From NCBI GenBank assembly GCA_001570385.1, contig BBYL01000019.1, positions 1-64,000 of the forward strand: DNA of 64,000 nucleotides, read 5' to 3'. The stretch is from Microtetraspora glauca. Lineage in GTDB: Bacteria; Actinomycetota; Actinomycetes; Streptosporangiales; Streptosporangiaceae. The notes under the pieces were generated by a model. It saw only the letters and a program-made list of their open reading frames with translations, searched no databases and was not told the origin of the DNA. Shown here in pieces: positions 50,785 to 59,013 of the stretch (position 1 is the first letter of the stretch; each line of letters opens with the position of its first letter). The position numbers were made by a program, and so were the translations under genes.

Positions 50785-51192
50785 TCAGGGCTTCGCCGGC
50801 TCGGTGAGCCGGGCTTCGAGGTCGGCGATCATCTGGGTGAGCAGGCTGGTGTTCTCGCGCCGGACCGTCTGCGGGCCGAGTTTGTCGATGCCGGCGACCT
50901 TCGTGATGCACTCGTCGGCGGCTCGGACCATCGTTTCGAACTCCTTGCTGGCGATCGAGTGAGGGTTGCTGACCTCGAAGGTGATGGGGCGGTGCATGTC
51001 CTTCACCGACGTCATCACCGCTCGTGCGGCCGACATGGCGTCGCGGGCGCTGAACTCGTCGCCGTGTCCGTGGCGCATGTAGCGGATGACCCAGGCCCGG
51101 CGCCGGGCAGAGTCGCGCCGGGCGAGGTTGGCTGAGATGGTCGATGTCGGCTCTGCGGCGGCTCCGTCGTGTTCGCGCAGCATCGGCAGCAC
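50785..51192 (-). CDS. Hypothetical protein of the island
   Basis: A 135-residue charged protein, not recognised. Segments include ARRRAWVIRYMRHGHGDEFSARDAM and SLLTQMIADLEARL, the latter likely helical. The upstream sequence in this frame continues open into the resolvase fragment, so the N-terminus may be cut off. It may be part of a mobile element; low confidence. Confidence 0.4.
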   Translation of the reverse strand: MLPMLREHDGAAAEPTSTISANLARRDSARRRAWVIRYMRHGHGDEFSARDAMSAARAVMTSVKDMHRPITFEVSNPHSIASKEFETMVRAADECITKVAGIDKLGPQTVRRENTSLLTQMIADLEARLTEPAKP

Positions 51193-51415
51193 GGTGGCCG
51201 GGGACGGATGTCGGCCGCCAGGGCGGCCAAGTCGAGACCGCGGCCGAGCCGCTTGCGCTTGTGCACCACGAGTGTGACGGCGACCCCTGCCGATCGGAGC
51301 TCGCGGGCCAGGGCGACGGCCTTGTCGAGCTCGGGGCGGGTGGTGGCGCGGGTGGAGATCTTCTCGGAGAGGATCCGGGTGACGCCGGCGGCCTTGAGCG
51401 CGTCTAGCTGGCGCG
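51193..51415 (-). pseudogene. Serine recombinase/resolvase fragment
   Basis: About 70 codons read QLDALKAAGVTRILSEKIST, TRPELDKAVALARELRSAGV and KRLGRGLDLAALAADI, the middle of a serine-recombinase N-terminal domain. The start with the catalytic serine (ARVS motif) and the whole DNA-binding end are missing. It abuts the truncated metX-like gene at about 51415. With the TnpA relic at 44.5 kb it is the second Tn3-type piece bracketing the repair operon. Confidence 0.8.
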
Positions 51416-51778
51416 ATTACAGAGAGTTACTTTGGGGTGCGCGGAGCCGAGTGGAGGGTCTTCGACGTTGTCGTACATGGTGACGTGGGGGAACCTGGCC
51501 CGGTCGTGGGGCGGCGGGGTGTTGCTCGGTGACGAGGAGTGTCCGTTGCCGAGCATGTTCGGGGTGATGATGAAGTACGTCGCCGGGTCGAGCGCCATGC
51601 CCGGGCCGATGAGCCATTCGTTGTCGTAGTGCTGGCCGGAGTACCACGTCGGATAGACGATCGCGTTGTTCCTGGCCTCGTTGAGCTCGCCGTACGTCTT
51701 GTACGCCAGGTTCGCGACGGGCAGCGTGATGCCGCACTGGAGCCGGACGTCGCCCAGGGCGAAGATCTCGTAATCCAT
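51416..51778 (-). pseudogene. Truncated MetX-like homoserine O-acetyltransferase (alpha/beta hydrolase)
   Basis: The first about 105 residues of a MetX-family hydrolase are present: MDYEIFALGDVRLQCGITLP, LAYKTYGELNEARNNAIVYP, TWYSGQHYDNEWLIG and YFIITPNMLGNGHSSSP. After TMYDNV the sequence turns into unrelated residues and ends at a junction with the resolvase fragment. The catalytic Ser, Asp and His would all lie beyond the break, so no activity remains. Confidence 0.85.
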
Positions 51779-51924
51779 GGGGCCTCCTCGCCGACCAGGC
51801 GGCCGTCTGTCCGATTTCTCCCGTGATGTCCACGTTAACCGTTCGGCCCACTTCCTCCGCCGCAGCGGCGGAAGGGGACTCCCCTCTCGTCTGGACGTTC
51901 GCCGATCCGGTCGAGCGGGACGGT

Positions 51925-52740
51925 TTAGGGTGCGATGGCGTACTCGGTGAACCAGCCGCAGGTATCGAATCCGAGGCGGCGGTAGACGGGCTCACCGTCC
52001 GAAGACGCCTGCAGGACCGCGGTGCGATAGCCCTCGTCGTACGCGGTGTGCAAGGTGGCCAGGGTGATGGCGCCGCCGTAGCCGCGCCGGCGGTCGGTCG
52101 CGAGGGTCGCGATGTTGTAGATCCCGGCGACTCCTCCGTAGAGGAAGACCTCGGCCGAGCAGACGGGGCGGCCGCTCGCGTAGCCGACCAGGTACCGGGC
52201 AGGGCTGTCGGGAGCGAGGGCCCACTCGGCGGCATCGGTGAAGAACCGGCGCACCGTGGCGGCCGGCGGGTCCCAATTCGCGGCCAGGACCATCGCGTAG
52301 TCGGCGAGCTGCTCCGGAGTTGTCACCAGGCGGACGTCCAGGCCATCGGCGTGCGGCTTCGGCAGGGCGGCACGCAGGTCCTTCCACATGCCCGCCTCGG
52401 TCTCGGATGCCTCCAGACCGGCACCCGTCAGGAGCGAGGCGAGGTCTGGTGGTGTGGAGGCGGGGCCGACCCACCAGGAGAAGGGGCGACCCGTCGCAGC
52501 CAGCGCACGGAGAGTCTCCTCCACGCGCGCGGGGGCGGTGTCTGCGGTGAAACGCGCCGCCGCAACGATATTGAAAGTGTCGTCGTCGAGCCCGCTGTCG
52601 GCGATCAGGAGGTCGTCCGTCTCCGTGACGGTTGAGCGCTCCATGCGACGGTGCAGGTGGCAGGCATGCTCGGCAAGGTTCTGCTCCATCTTGACCAGCA
52701 GATCAGGATCGCCGGGGACTGGGTGTTTCATCTCATTCAT
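51925..52740 (-). CDS. GNAT-family N-acetyltransferase
   Basis: A 271-residue protein. The C-terminal GNAT domain has the acetyl-CoA motif IATLATDRRRGYGGAITLATL and the late VLQASSDGEPVYRRLGFDTCGWF. The N-terminal 120 residues resemble the non-catalytic half of tandem GNAT proteins (FSWWVGPASTPPDLASLLTGAG). The ATG at 52740 was chosen; ATG 52749 is possible. The long open frame upstream to 53247 is shadow. The substrate is unknown. Confidence 0.88.
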   Translation of the reverse strand: MNEMKHPVPGDPDLLVKMEQNLAEHACHLHRRMERSTVTETDDLLIADSGLDDDTFNIVAAARFTADTAPARVEETLRALAATGRPFSWWVGPASTPPDLASLLTGAGLEASETEAGMWKDLRAALPKPHADGLDVRLVTTPEQLADYAMVLAANWDPPAATVRRFFTDAAEWALAPDSPARYLVGYASGRPVCSAEVFLYGGVAGIYNIATLATDRRRGYGGAITLATLHTAYDEGYRTAVLQASSDGEPVYRRLGFDTCGWFTEYAIAP

Positions 52741-53298
52741 GCAGATCATCACATCATGCCGGTTTGTGGCACGGGCGCAATTTTCGGCCTGCGGCGCCTG
52801 GTGATCAGGGTGTCCACCGCCGCTCGGTCCGCGCCGCAGACCGTGCGGCCGGGGCACGGCAGGGCCCGGCCGCCTTGACCGACTCCTCCGCCGACGCATT
52901 CCCATAGTTGTGGTCGCAGAAGGAGCGGACCGGCGGCTCGTCCATGACGTCGTGGCGGTCCGCCGCGGCCTTGATGGCCAGCCAGAGAGAGGTTCGGCAA
53001 CTCGTTGTCCCACTCTCCCCGACCATGGCCGTCCAACCGGCTGACCTCGCCCGCTTCGCTGGTGCACGTGCAAGTGTGGGCGCGCCTGGGCAGTAGCCTG
53101 CCAGCCCTTCGCCCGTGGGGATGTAGGTGATGTCGCCGTACCCAGCGGGATGAGCGCGGCCTGGCGCATCAGCCGGGCCCCCGCAGACGGCCGCACTGGT
53201 GGCCTTTGCGAGGCACGCCGTAGGGCGCGGGCGCAGCGGTGCACCAAGGTGATGCGCTTGAAGAACGCCGCATCCGCGACGGGGCGGGGCGAGCGCGG
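52741..53298. other. Spacer with a small IS3-type transposase relic
   Basis: On the minus strand at about 53105-53143 the reading GYGDITYIPTGEG matches the start of the IS3-family DDE catalytic core (GDITYI.T.EGW). The flanking frames do not continue the match. Another protein-like stretch (AAADRHDVMDEPPVRSFCDHN) lies near 52900-53000 and was not identified. No intact gene was seen. Confidence 0.5.
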
Positions 53299-53910
53299 TC
53301 AGTGGTGGTATGCGTGGACGACGGCGTGCCCGAGGCCCCTGCCGATCAGCCACCGGTTGATCGGCACCGTCAGCACGAACGCGAGGGCGAGGGAGAACGC
53401 CAGGGCCGCCCAGAACAGCGCGGTCGCGAGACCTGCGTCCATCGCGCCGGGCACGGCGACCATCACCGTGTTGTCGATGATCTCCATGACCGCGATGGAG
53501 ACGGTGTCCGCGGCCAGGGCGATCTTCAGGGCCCGGCGCATTCCCACGCCGGCCTTCAGCACGCCGCGCATCGTCAGCGCGTACCCGAAGACGAACGCGA
53601 GCACGATCGACAGGGCGACGGTGACGCCGCCGTGCAGTCCGGCCGCGGTGCCGATGACCATGCCGAGGACCTCGCCGATGGCGCAGCCGGTGAGGCAGTG
53701 CAGCGTCGCCTGGGCGGCGGTACGCCAGGATGTGCCCCCGCGCCCCGTGCCATCGTGCCCCGTGCTCCCGTGCCCGGCGTGGTCATGCCGCGCGCCGCCG
53801 TGTCCGGTGTCGTCGTGGCCCGCCCCGCTGTGCGTGTCGTGCCCGTGCGTGTGGTGTTCGCCGGTCGAGGGGGACTGGGCGGAGTGGGTGGAATGAGCGG
53901 AGTGGTCCAT
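53299..53910 (-). CDS. DUF4396 membrane protein with His-rich N-terminus
   Basis: A 203-residue protein. The first 60 residues are a His/Gly/Thr/Asp-rich repeat (HHTHGHDTHSGAGHDDTGHGG) likely to bind metal. The rest is four membrane helices, beginning ATLHCLTGCAIGEVLGMVIGTAAG and ending LTVPINRWLIGRGLGHAVVHAYHH, the DUF4396 domain. A CsoR-type palindrome 55 bp upstream suggests control by copper. DUF4396 function is not established; copper handling fits the His tail and the operator. Confidence 0.88.
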   Translation of the reverse strand: MDHSAHSTHSAQSPSTGEHHTHGHDTHSGAGHDDTGHGGARHDHAGHGSTGHDGTGRGGTSWRTAAQATLHCLTGCAIGEVLGMVIGTAAGLHGGVTVALSIVLAFVFGYALTMRGVLKAGVGMRRALKIALAADTVSIAVMEIIDNTVMVAVPGAMDAGLATALFWAALAFSLALAFVLTVPINRWLIGRGLGHAVVHAYHH

Positions 53911-53965
53911 GGCGTGTCGTATCCCTTCCCGCGGAGCCGTTCGGCCCGTCGCACACGCCTACGAT

Positions 53966-53982
53966 ATACCCCCTAGGGGTAT
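53966..53982. promoter_or_regulatory. CsoR-family copper operator
   Basis: ATACCCCCTAGGGGTAT, a near-perfect G/C-tract palindrome of the type bound by CsoR/RcnR-family repressors. It lies in the promoter region of the DUF4396 gene. No csoR gene is in the window. Confidence 0.8.
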
Positions 53983-54028
53983 TCCGCGAGTAGTGGTGTC
54001 GATATCCAGGATCGCCGCGGGGGCCACG

Positions 54029-54976
54029 TCAGGACGGCGCGGCGCCCGCGGTCCTGCGGTACTCCCGAGGGCTGACGCCGCGAACCCGCTTGAAGGCCGT
54101 GCTCAGCGCGAAGGCGCTGCCGTACCCGACCTGCCCGGCCACCGCGCCGATGGTGGCGTCGGACTCCCGCAGCAGGTCGGCGGCCAGGGCCAGGCGCCAG
54201 CCCGTCAGGTACGCCATGGGCGGCTCGCCGACCAGCTCGGTGAAGCGCCGGTAGAGCGCGGCCCGCGAGGCGCCCACTTTCGTGGCCAGCGCGGACACCG
54301 TCCACGGGTGCGCGGGATCGCCGTGCAGCAGCCGCAGCGCCGGGCCCACCAGCGGATCGCCGGACGCGTGGTACCACCCCGGGGTATCCGCCTCCGGGCG
54401 GGAGAACCAGGACCGCAGCACGGTCACCAGGAGCAGGTCGAGCAGCCGGTCCAGCACGACCTCCTGGCCGGGGTCGTCCCTGGAGATCTCCTGTCCCAGC
54501 AGCGCGATGAGAGGGCTCTCCCACGCCTCGCCAGGCAGGGCCAGCAGCGGAGGCAACGCGTCCAGCAGTCGCCTGCTGATCTCCGAACTCGGCCGGTAGG
54601 TGCCGACGAGCAGCACGACCGGGCCGTCCAGGCCGTCTCCCCAGGTGCGTACGCCGAGGTGCATCGCCTCGGACAGGTCCTCGCCGTCGGGCGTGGTGCA
54701 GCGCTGCCCCGGATGGATCACCACCCGGGGCGGCGTGGCCGGGTCGTCGGCGAAGGTGTACGCGTCGGGGCCGCGCGTGATCGTGACATCTCCGGGGCGG
54801 AGCCGTACGGCGTCGCCGTGGTCGGGGACCACCCACGCCTCGCCGCGCACGACGGCGACCAGGGACAGCGGCGCCCGGTCCTCGATCCGCACGGACCACG
54901 GCGGGGTCATGATCGTCTGGAGCAGAAACGCGCCCTGGGCTCTCGGGCCGTCCACCAGTCTCGCGAGCGCATCCAT
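54029..54976 (-). CDS. AraC-family regulator with cupin sensor
   Basis: A 315-residue regulator. The N-terminal cupin (AWVVPDHGDAVRLRPGDVTITRGPDAYTF) is followed by the double helix-turn-helix domain (SALATKVGASRAALYRRFTELVGEPPMAYLTGWRLALAADLL, and GYGSAFALSTAFKRVRGVSPREYRR) in outline. The ATG at 54976 was chosen; the very long open frame upstream is antisense to other genes. It is divergent from a DUF1772 gene and an NAD(P)-binding reductase gene, an arrangement in which the AraC protein normally controls those two. Confidence 0.93.
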   Translation of the reverse strand: MDALARLVDGPRAQGAFLLQTIMTPPWSVRIEDRAPLSLVAVVRGEAWVVPDHGDAVRLRPGDVTITRGPDAYTFADDPATPPRVVIHPGQRCTTPDGEDLSEAMHLGVRTWGDGLDGPVVLLVGTYRPSSEISRRLLDALPPLLALPGEAWESPLIALLGQEISRDDPGQEVVLDRLLDLLLVTVLRSWFSRPEADTPGWYHASGDPLVGPALRLLHGDPAHPWTVSALATKVGASRAALYRRFTELVGEPPMAYLTGWRLALAADLLRESDATIGAVAGQVGYGSAFALSTAFKRVRGVSPREYRRTAGAAPS

Positions 54977-55114
54977 GCCCCTCACTGTAGACGTCTGAAC
55001 ATGAAATTGAGCTTCTGAGCCATGTTCCGTCTCGGCGCGTCCAGGGTTGAATTGGATCATCGCAAGGTGAACGGCCACGGGGGCCGAGATCCGGGCACGA
55101 CCGAAGGAGCAAGG

Positions 55115-55615
55115 ATGTTGTTCGCGCTGACAGCCGTCTCGGCGGCCGTGGCACTCCTCCTGACCGGCGCGATCGCCGGTCTCTTCTACGGGTACTCGGT
55201 GTCGGTGATGCCCGCCTTCGACGGGATCGCCGTCGAGCAGGCCGTCTCCGCCATGCGCAGCGTCAACGAGAAGATCCTCAACGGGCGGTTCTTCGCCTCG
55301 TTCCTCGGCACGCCCCTCGCGTCCGCGGTGACGGGCGGGCTGCTCCTCGCGCTCGGCGAGACCCCGGCGGCCGTCCTGTTCTTCGCCGCCGCGGCGACGT
55401 ACGTGCTGGGCGCGTTCCTTCCCACCGCCGTCGTCAACGTGCCGATGAACCGGGCGCTCGCGGAGGCGACCGTACCGGCCGACCCGGACGAGGCCGCGCG
55501 CCTCTGGGTGGAGTTCTCCGGGCGGTGGACCCGGTGGAACACCATCCGTGCCGTGTTCTGCCTGGTCAGCCTGCTCCTCGTCGGCCTCGCCGTATTCGTC
55601 TGGGCGCGCTCCTGA
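55115..55615 (+). CDS. DUF1772 (anthrone oxygenase-like) membrane protein
   Basis: A 166-residue protein with four membrane helices. Family features are GLFYGYSVSVMPAFDGIAVEQAVSAMRSVNE near the start and NVPMNRALAEATVP plus the WVEFSGRWTRWNTIRAVFCLV block. DUF1772 proteins include anthrone oxygenases, but most bacterial members have no proven activity. The ATG at 55115 follows AAGGAG. It is cotranscribed with the downstream NAD(P)-binding protein. Confidence 0.9.
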   Translation: MLFALTAVSAAVALLLTGAIAGLFYGYSVSVMPAFDGIAVEQAVSAMRSVNEKILNGRFFASFLGTPLASAVTGGLLLALGETPAAVLFFAAAATYVLGAFLPTAVVNVPMNRALAEATVPADPDEAARLWVEFSGRWTRWNTIRAVFCLVSLLLVGLAVFVWARS

Positions 55616-55669
55616 TCGTGCGGGCGGCTGCCCGGAGAACCCACACCCACCACATCCAAGGGAGAAACA

Positions 55670-56497
55670 GTGAACACGACCCTCGTACTGGGTGGCACCG
55701 GCAAGACCGGCCGCCGCGTCGTGACCCGGCTCCAGGAGCGTGACGTGCCCGTACGGATCGGGTCGCGCTCCGGTGAACCCGCCTTCGACTGGGAGGACCC
55801 GGCGACGTGGGCGCCCGCGCTCCAGGACGTCGGGGCGGTGTACGTGTCGTACTACCCGGACCTGGCCGCGCCGGGGGCGCCCGAGGCGGTCGGCGCGTTC
55901 GCCCGGCTGGCGGTCGCCTCCGGCGCGCGGCGACTGGTCCTGCTCTCGGGCCGCGGCGAGGAGGAGGCCCAGGCCGCGGAGAAGGCGCTGATCGACTCCG
56001 GCGCCGACTGGACCATCCTGCGCGCGAGCTGGTTCGACCAGAACTTCAGCGAGGACTACCTGCTGGAGCCGGTCCTGGCCGGAGAGGTCGTCCTCCCCGC
56101 GGGTGACGTGGGCGAGCCGTTCGTCGACGCCGACGACATCGCCGACGTGGCGGTGGCGGCGCTGACCGGGAACGGGCACTCCGGCCAGATCTACGAGCTG
56201 ACCGGTCCCCGGCTGCTCACCTTCGCCGACGCGGTCGCCGCCATCGCCGACACCACCGGCCGGGAGATCGGCTTCACCCGGGTCTCCCCGGAGGACTACG
56301 CGAGCGCGCTGGCCGCCGAAGGCGTGCCGGCCGACGTCATCGACCTGCTCGTCTACCTGTTCACCACGGTGCTGGACGGGCGCAACGCCTCCCTCGGCGA
56401 CGGCGTGCGGCGCGTTCTGGGACGGTCGCCCCGCGACTTCGCCGACTACGCCCGCGAGGCCGCCGCCACCGGCGTCTGGAAGGCGGTGGACGCGTAG
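55670..56497 (+). CDS. NmrA-like NAD(P)-binding protein
   Basis: A 275-residue atypical SDR. The dinucleotide motif is LVLGGTGKTGRRVV at the N-terminus. RLVLLSGRG, WTILRASWFDQNFSED and GEPFVDADDIADVAVAAL follow, typical of NmrA/ergot-alkaloid-reductase-like proteins. The classical YxxxK is absent, as in many members. With the upstream DUF1772 gene and divergent AraC regulator it forms a recurrent actinobacterial trio, perhaps for detoxifying a quinone or aldehyde; this role is inference. Confidence 0.9.
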   Translation: MNTTLVLGGTGKTGRRVVTRLQERDVPVRIGSRSGEPAFDWEDPATWAPALQDVGAVYVSYYPDLAAPGAPEAVGAFARLAVASGARRLVLLSGRGEEEAQAAEKALIDSGADWTILRASWFDQNFSEDYLLEPVLAGEVVLPAGDVGEPFVDADDIADVAVAALTGNGHSGQIYELTGPRLLTFADAVAAIADTTGREIGFTRVSPEDYASALAAEGVPADVIDLLVYLFTTVLDGRNASLGDGVRRVLGRSPRDFADYAREAAATGVWKAVDA

Positions 56498-56564
56498 GCG
56501 CGAGCGCGTCCGACGACGCCCCGCGCGGGAGCCACGGAGTCGGCCACGGCGCGGGCCGCCGTCC

Positions 56565-57254
56565 TCAGCCGTGGGGAGGCCGCCGCGCGCGGTCGGACGT
56601 TCCGGGCGTGACCAGCCCCGACTCGTACGCGAAGACGACCAGTTGGGCGCGGTCACGCGCGCCCAGCTTCGTCATCGACCGGCTGACATGGGTCTTGGCG
56701 GTGGCGTGGCTGATGACCAGATGCCCGGCGATCTCCTCGTTGGACATGCCCGCCGCGACCAGGCCCACGACCTCGCGTTCCCGATCGGTCAGCCGTTCGA
56801 GCCCGGGTACGGCCACGGGCCGTGGCGGGGTGGAGACGTACTCCTCGATCAACCGCCGGGTCACCGACGGCGACAGCAGCGCCTCCCCCTGGGCCGCCAC
56901 CCGTACCGACCGGAGCAGCTCGGCGGGCTCGATGTCCTTGACCAGGAAGCCGCTGGCGCCCGCGCGCAGCGCGGCGAAGACGTACTCGTCCAGCGCGTAG
57001 TTGGTCAGGATCACCACGCGCACCCCGTCGAGCTCGGGATCGGAACCGATGCTCCTGGTCGCCTGGATCCCGTCGAGGAAGGGCATCCGGACGTCCAGCA
57101 GCGCCACATCCGGCCGTAGCGCGCGGGCCAGCTCGACCGCCGCGCCGCCGTCGCCGGCCTCACCCACGACCGTGATGTCCTCGGCCAGTTCGAGCAGCGC
57201 GCGGAATCCCGCGCGGATCAGCGGCTGGTCGTCGGCCAGCAGGACCCGGATCAC
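56565..57254 (-). CDS. NarL/FixJ-type response regulator
   Basis: A 229-residue regulator. The receiver domain has the phosphoacceptor Asp in VALLDVRMP, with early acidic LLADDQPLIRAGF. The C-terminal LuxR-type helix-turn-helix is LTDREREVVGLVAAGMSNEEIAGHLVISHATAKTHVSRSMTKLG in outline. The start is GTG at 57254, overlapping the kinase stop as GTGA. It is the partner of the upstream kinase and probably controls the divergent multicopper oxidase operon or its own. Confidence 0.94.
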   Translation of the reverse strand: MIRVLLADDQPLIRAGFRALLELAEDITVVGEAGDGGAAVELARALRPDVALLDVRMPFLDGIQATRSIGSDPELDGVRVVILTNYALDEYVFAALRAGASGFLVKDIEPAELLRSVRVAAQGEALLSPSVTRRLIEEYVSTPPRPVAVPGLERLTDREREVVGLVAAGMSNEEIAGHLVISHATAKTHVSRSMTKLGARDRAQLVVFAYESGLVTPGTSDRARRPPHG

Positions 57255-58384
57255 GGCCGTCCCACCGAAGGGAGCTCAGCATGCACATGGAACCCGCCCT
57301 CCGGACGCGGTCCGGCGGTGAGAGATCCGCCGAGCGCGACGACGCGCTCGCGCATTCCGATCAACCCCATTCCGTGGCCGGCGGCGCTCCCGCCGGACCG
57401 CCCGTCGTCCACCACACGGACGACGATCTTCTCCGGATGGTATTCGGTCGTCAGGGTGATCGACGCGGGGCCCGCATGGCGCAGCACGTTCGTGAACGCC
57501 TCCTGCACGATGCGGTAGGCCGTACTGTCGATCTCGCCGGGCAGATCGCGGCGATCTCCGACGACGACGCTCCGTACCGGAAGACCCGCCGCCTCGGCTC
57601 TGGACACCAGCCGGGGCAGCCGGGCGAGCCCGGCCTGCGGGGTGTCCTGGTCGGCCTGCCTGAGCACGCCGAGCGTGGCGCGCAGCTCGTGCATCGCCTC
57701 GCGGCCGGACTCCTTGATCGCGGCCAGCGCCTCCCTGGCCCGCTCGGGCCGCTGGTCCAGGAGCTGCATGGCGACGGACACCTGGACGTTGATCACCGAG
57801 ATGCTGTGCGTGAGCGAGTCGTGCAGCTCCTGGGCGATCCACAGCCGCTCCTCGCCCGCCCGGCGCAGCGCCGTCTCCTCGCGGGTGCGTTCCGCCTCGA
57901 TCGCCCGTTGCTCCACCTCGTGCAGGTAGGCGCGCCGGTTCCGCGCCACCTCGCCGAGGACCACCATCGCCACCAGCCACCCGCCGAGCAGGTTGAAGCC
58001 GTCACCCGGAGAGGGATCGGAGTCCGACAGCGCGATCAGGCCGTAGACGCCCGCGTCCATCACCACGGCGAGGACGATCGCCAGACGACGCCGGCCGAGG
58101 GACGCGGCCGTGTAGATCGCCGCCAGGGCGGGCGCGGAGGCGAAGATCCCGGGATAGCGACAGGCGTAGTAGGCGACGGCGCACGCCACCGTGATCACGC
58201 CGACCGGCAGCGGGGCGCTCCGCCGGAAGGCGAGCGCGGGCGCGGACACCGAGATCAGAGCGATGCCGAGCGTGTCCAGGGGCCGTTCGAACGGGCCCGA
58301 GCTCGACAGGCCGCCGTACGTGCCGCCGACGATCCCCGCCAGCGCGGCGACCGCGATCAACGCGTCGATCTTCCGGGCTTCCAT
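57251..58384 (-). CDS. DesK-type sensor histidine kinase
   Basis: A 377-residue membrane kinase. Five or six N-terminal helices form the sensor (from ALIAVAALAGIVGGTYGGL). The HisKA_3 phosphoacceptor motif is AQELHDSLTHSISVINVQV, and the ATPase domain ends with GMGLIGMRERVVALGGSL. It has no large extracellular domain, so it likely senses the membrane or an intramembrane signal. The ATG at 58384 is 168 bp from the divergent oxidase operon. Confidence 0.93.
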   Translation of the reverse strand: MEARKIDALIAVAALAGIVGGTYGGLSSSGPFERPLDTLGIALISVSAPALAFRRSAPLPVGVITVACAVAYYACRYPGIFASAPALAAIYTAASLGRRRLAIVLAVVMDAGVYGLIALSDSDPSPGDGFNLLGGWLVAMVVLGEVARNRRAYLHEVEQRAIEAERTREETALRRAGEERLWIAQELHDSLTHSISVINVQVSVAMQLLDQRPERAREALAAIKESGREAMHELRATLGVLRQADQDTPQAGLARLPRLVSRAEAAGLPVRSVVVGDRRDLPGEIDSTAYRIVQEAFTNVLRHAGPASITLTTEYHPEKIVVRVVDDGRSGGSAAGHGMGLIGMRERVVALGGSLTAGPRPEGGFHVHAELPSVGRP

Positions 58385-58551
58385 CCTCGACACACTAGGC
58401 CAGCCGTTCCGGCCGGCCGACACCCGCGCGACGCAGATCGCGCGTACATCCCCCGTGGTACGCCCGGCCCGGGAGGGCGCGGCCTACAACGAACGATGTA
58501 CGGCGAAGTGACTTCCCACGGGGGACGATCTTGCGAGATTCCGGGGAGAGC

Positions 58552-59013
58552 ATGAACCGCATGAACAACCCACCCCTCGTGGCCGAGCGATCGGCCGAAG
58601 CCTCTCGTACCCGCGCGCCGGCCTGGATCGTCTGGTGGCTGCGGATCGCCGCCACCGGCCATCTGGTCGGGGTGCTCGGGCAGGCCGTGCTGGCCGGGCT
58701 GTTCGTCACCGGCAATGTGGACATGCTGACGCAGCACCGCGACAACGCCGGGGTCACCCACGTCATGCTGTACCTCCAGCTCGTCGCCGCGATCGTGCTG
58801 TGGCGCCCCGGCCGGGGCCCGAGCTGGCCCGCCTGGGCCGGCGCGGCGCTCGTCGCCCTGGAGACGGCGCAGGTCGTGCTCGGCCAGAACCGCATCCTCG
58901 CGGGACACTTCCCGCTCGGTGTGACGATCTTCGGCGCCTCGGCCGTGATGGCCGTCTGGACCTGGCGGAGCCTGCGGGTCCGCCAGGAGAACGGCCAGGG
59001 GAGCGGCGCATGA
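58552..59013 (+). CDS. Small membrane protein upstream of the multicopper oxidase
   Basis: A 153-residue protein with four hydrophobic segments (WWLRIAATGHLVGVLGQAVLAGLFV, YLQLVAAIVLW, WAGAALVALETAQVVLG, VTIFGASAVMAVWTW). No family name is certain. It overlaps the multicopper oxidase gene by ATGA, so the two probably work together, for example as a membrane partner of the oxidase. The ATG at 58552 follows GGGGAGAG. Confidence 0.8.
   Translation: MNRMNNPPLVAERSAEASRTRAPAWIVWWLRIAATGHLVGVLGQAVLAGLFVTGNVDMLTQHRDNAGVTHVMLYLQLVAAIVLWRPGRGPSWPAWAGAALVALETAQVVLGQNRILAGHFPLGVTIFGASAVMAVWTWRSLRVRQENGQGSGA

Noticed and set aside
50515..51135. A 206-codon plus-strand frame across the hypothetical minus-strand gene
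   Set aside because: No recognisable motif, and composition typical of an antisense frame. The opposite strand carries the more protein-like sequence.
51404..51430. Tn3-type terminal inverted repeat at the metX-like junction
   Set aside because: A TTTGGGGTG stretch is present but no matching inverted copy was found near 44.4-44.5 kb, and the orientation of the G-run does not fit a Tn3 right end.
54029..56656. An 875-codon minus-strand frame suggesting a giant AraC fusion
   Set aside because: Only the part up to 54976 shows regulator domains. The remainder lies opposite the DUF1772 and NmrA-like genes and is low-complexity.
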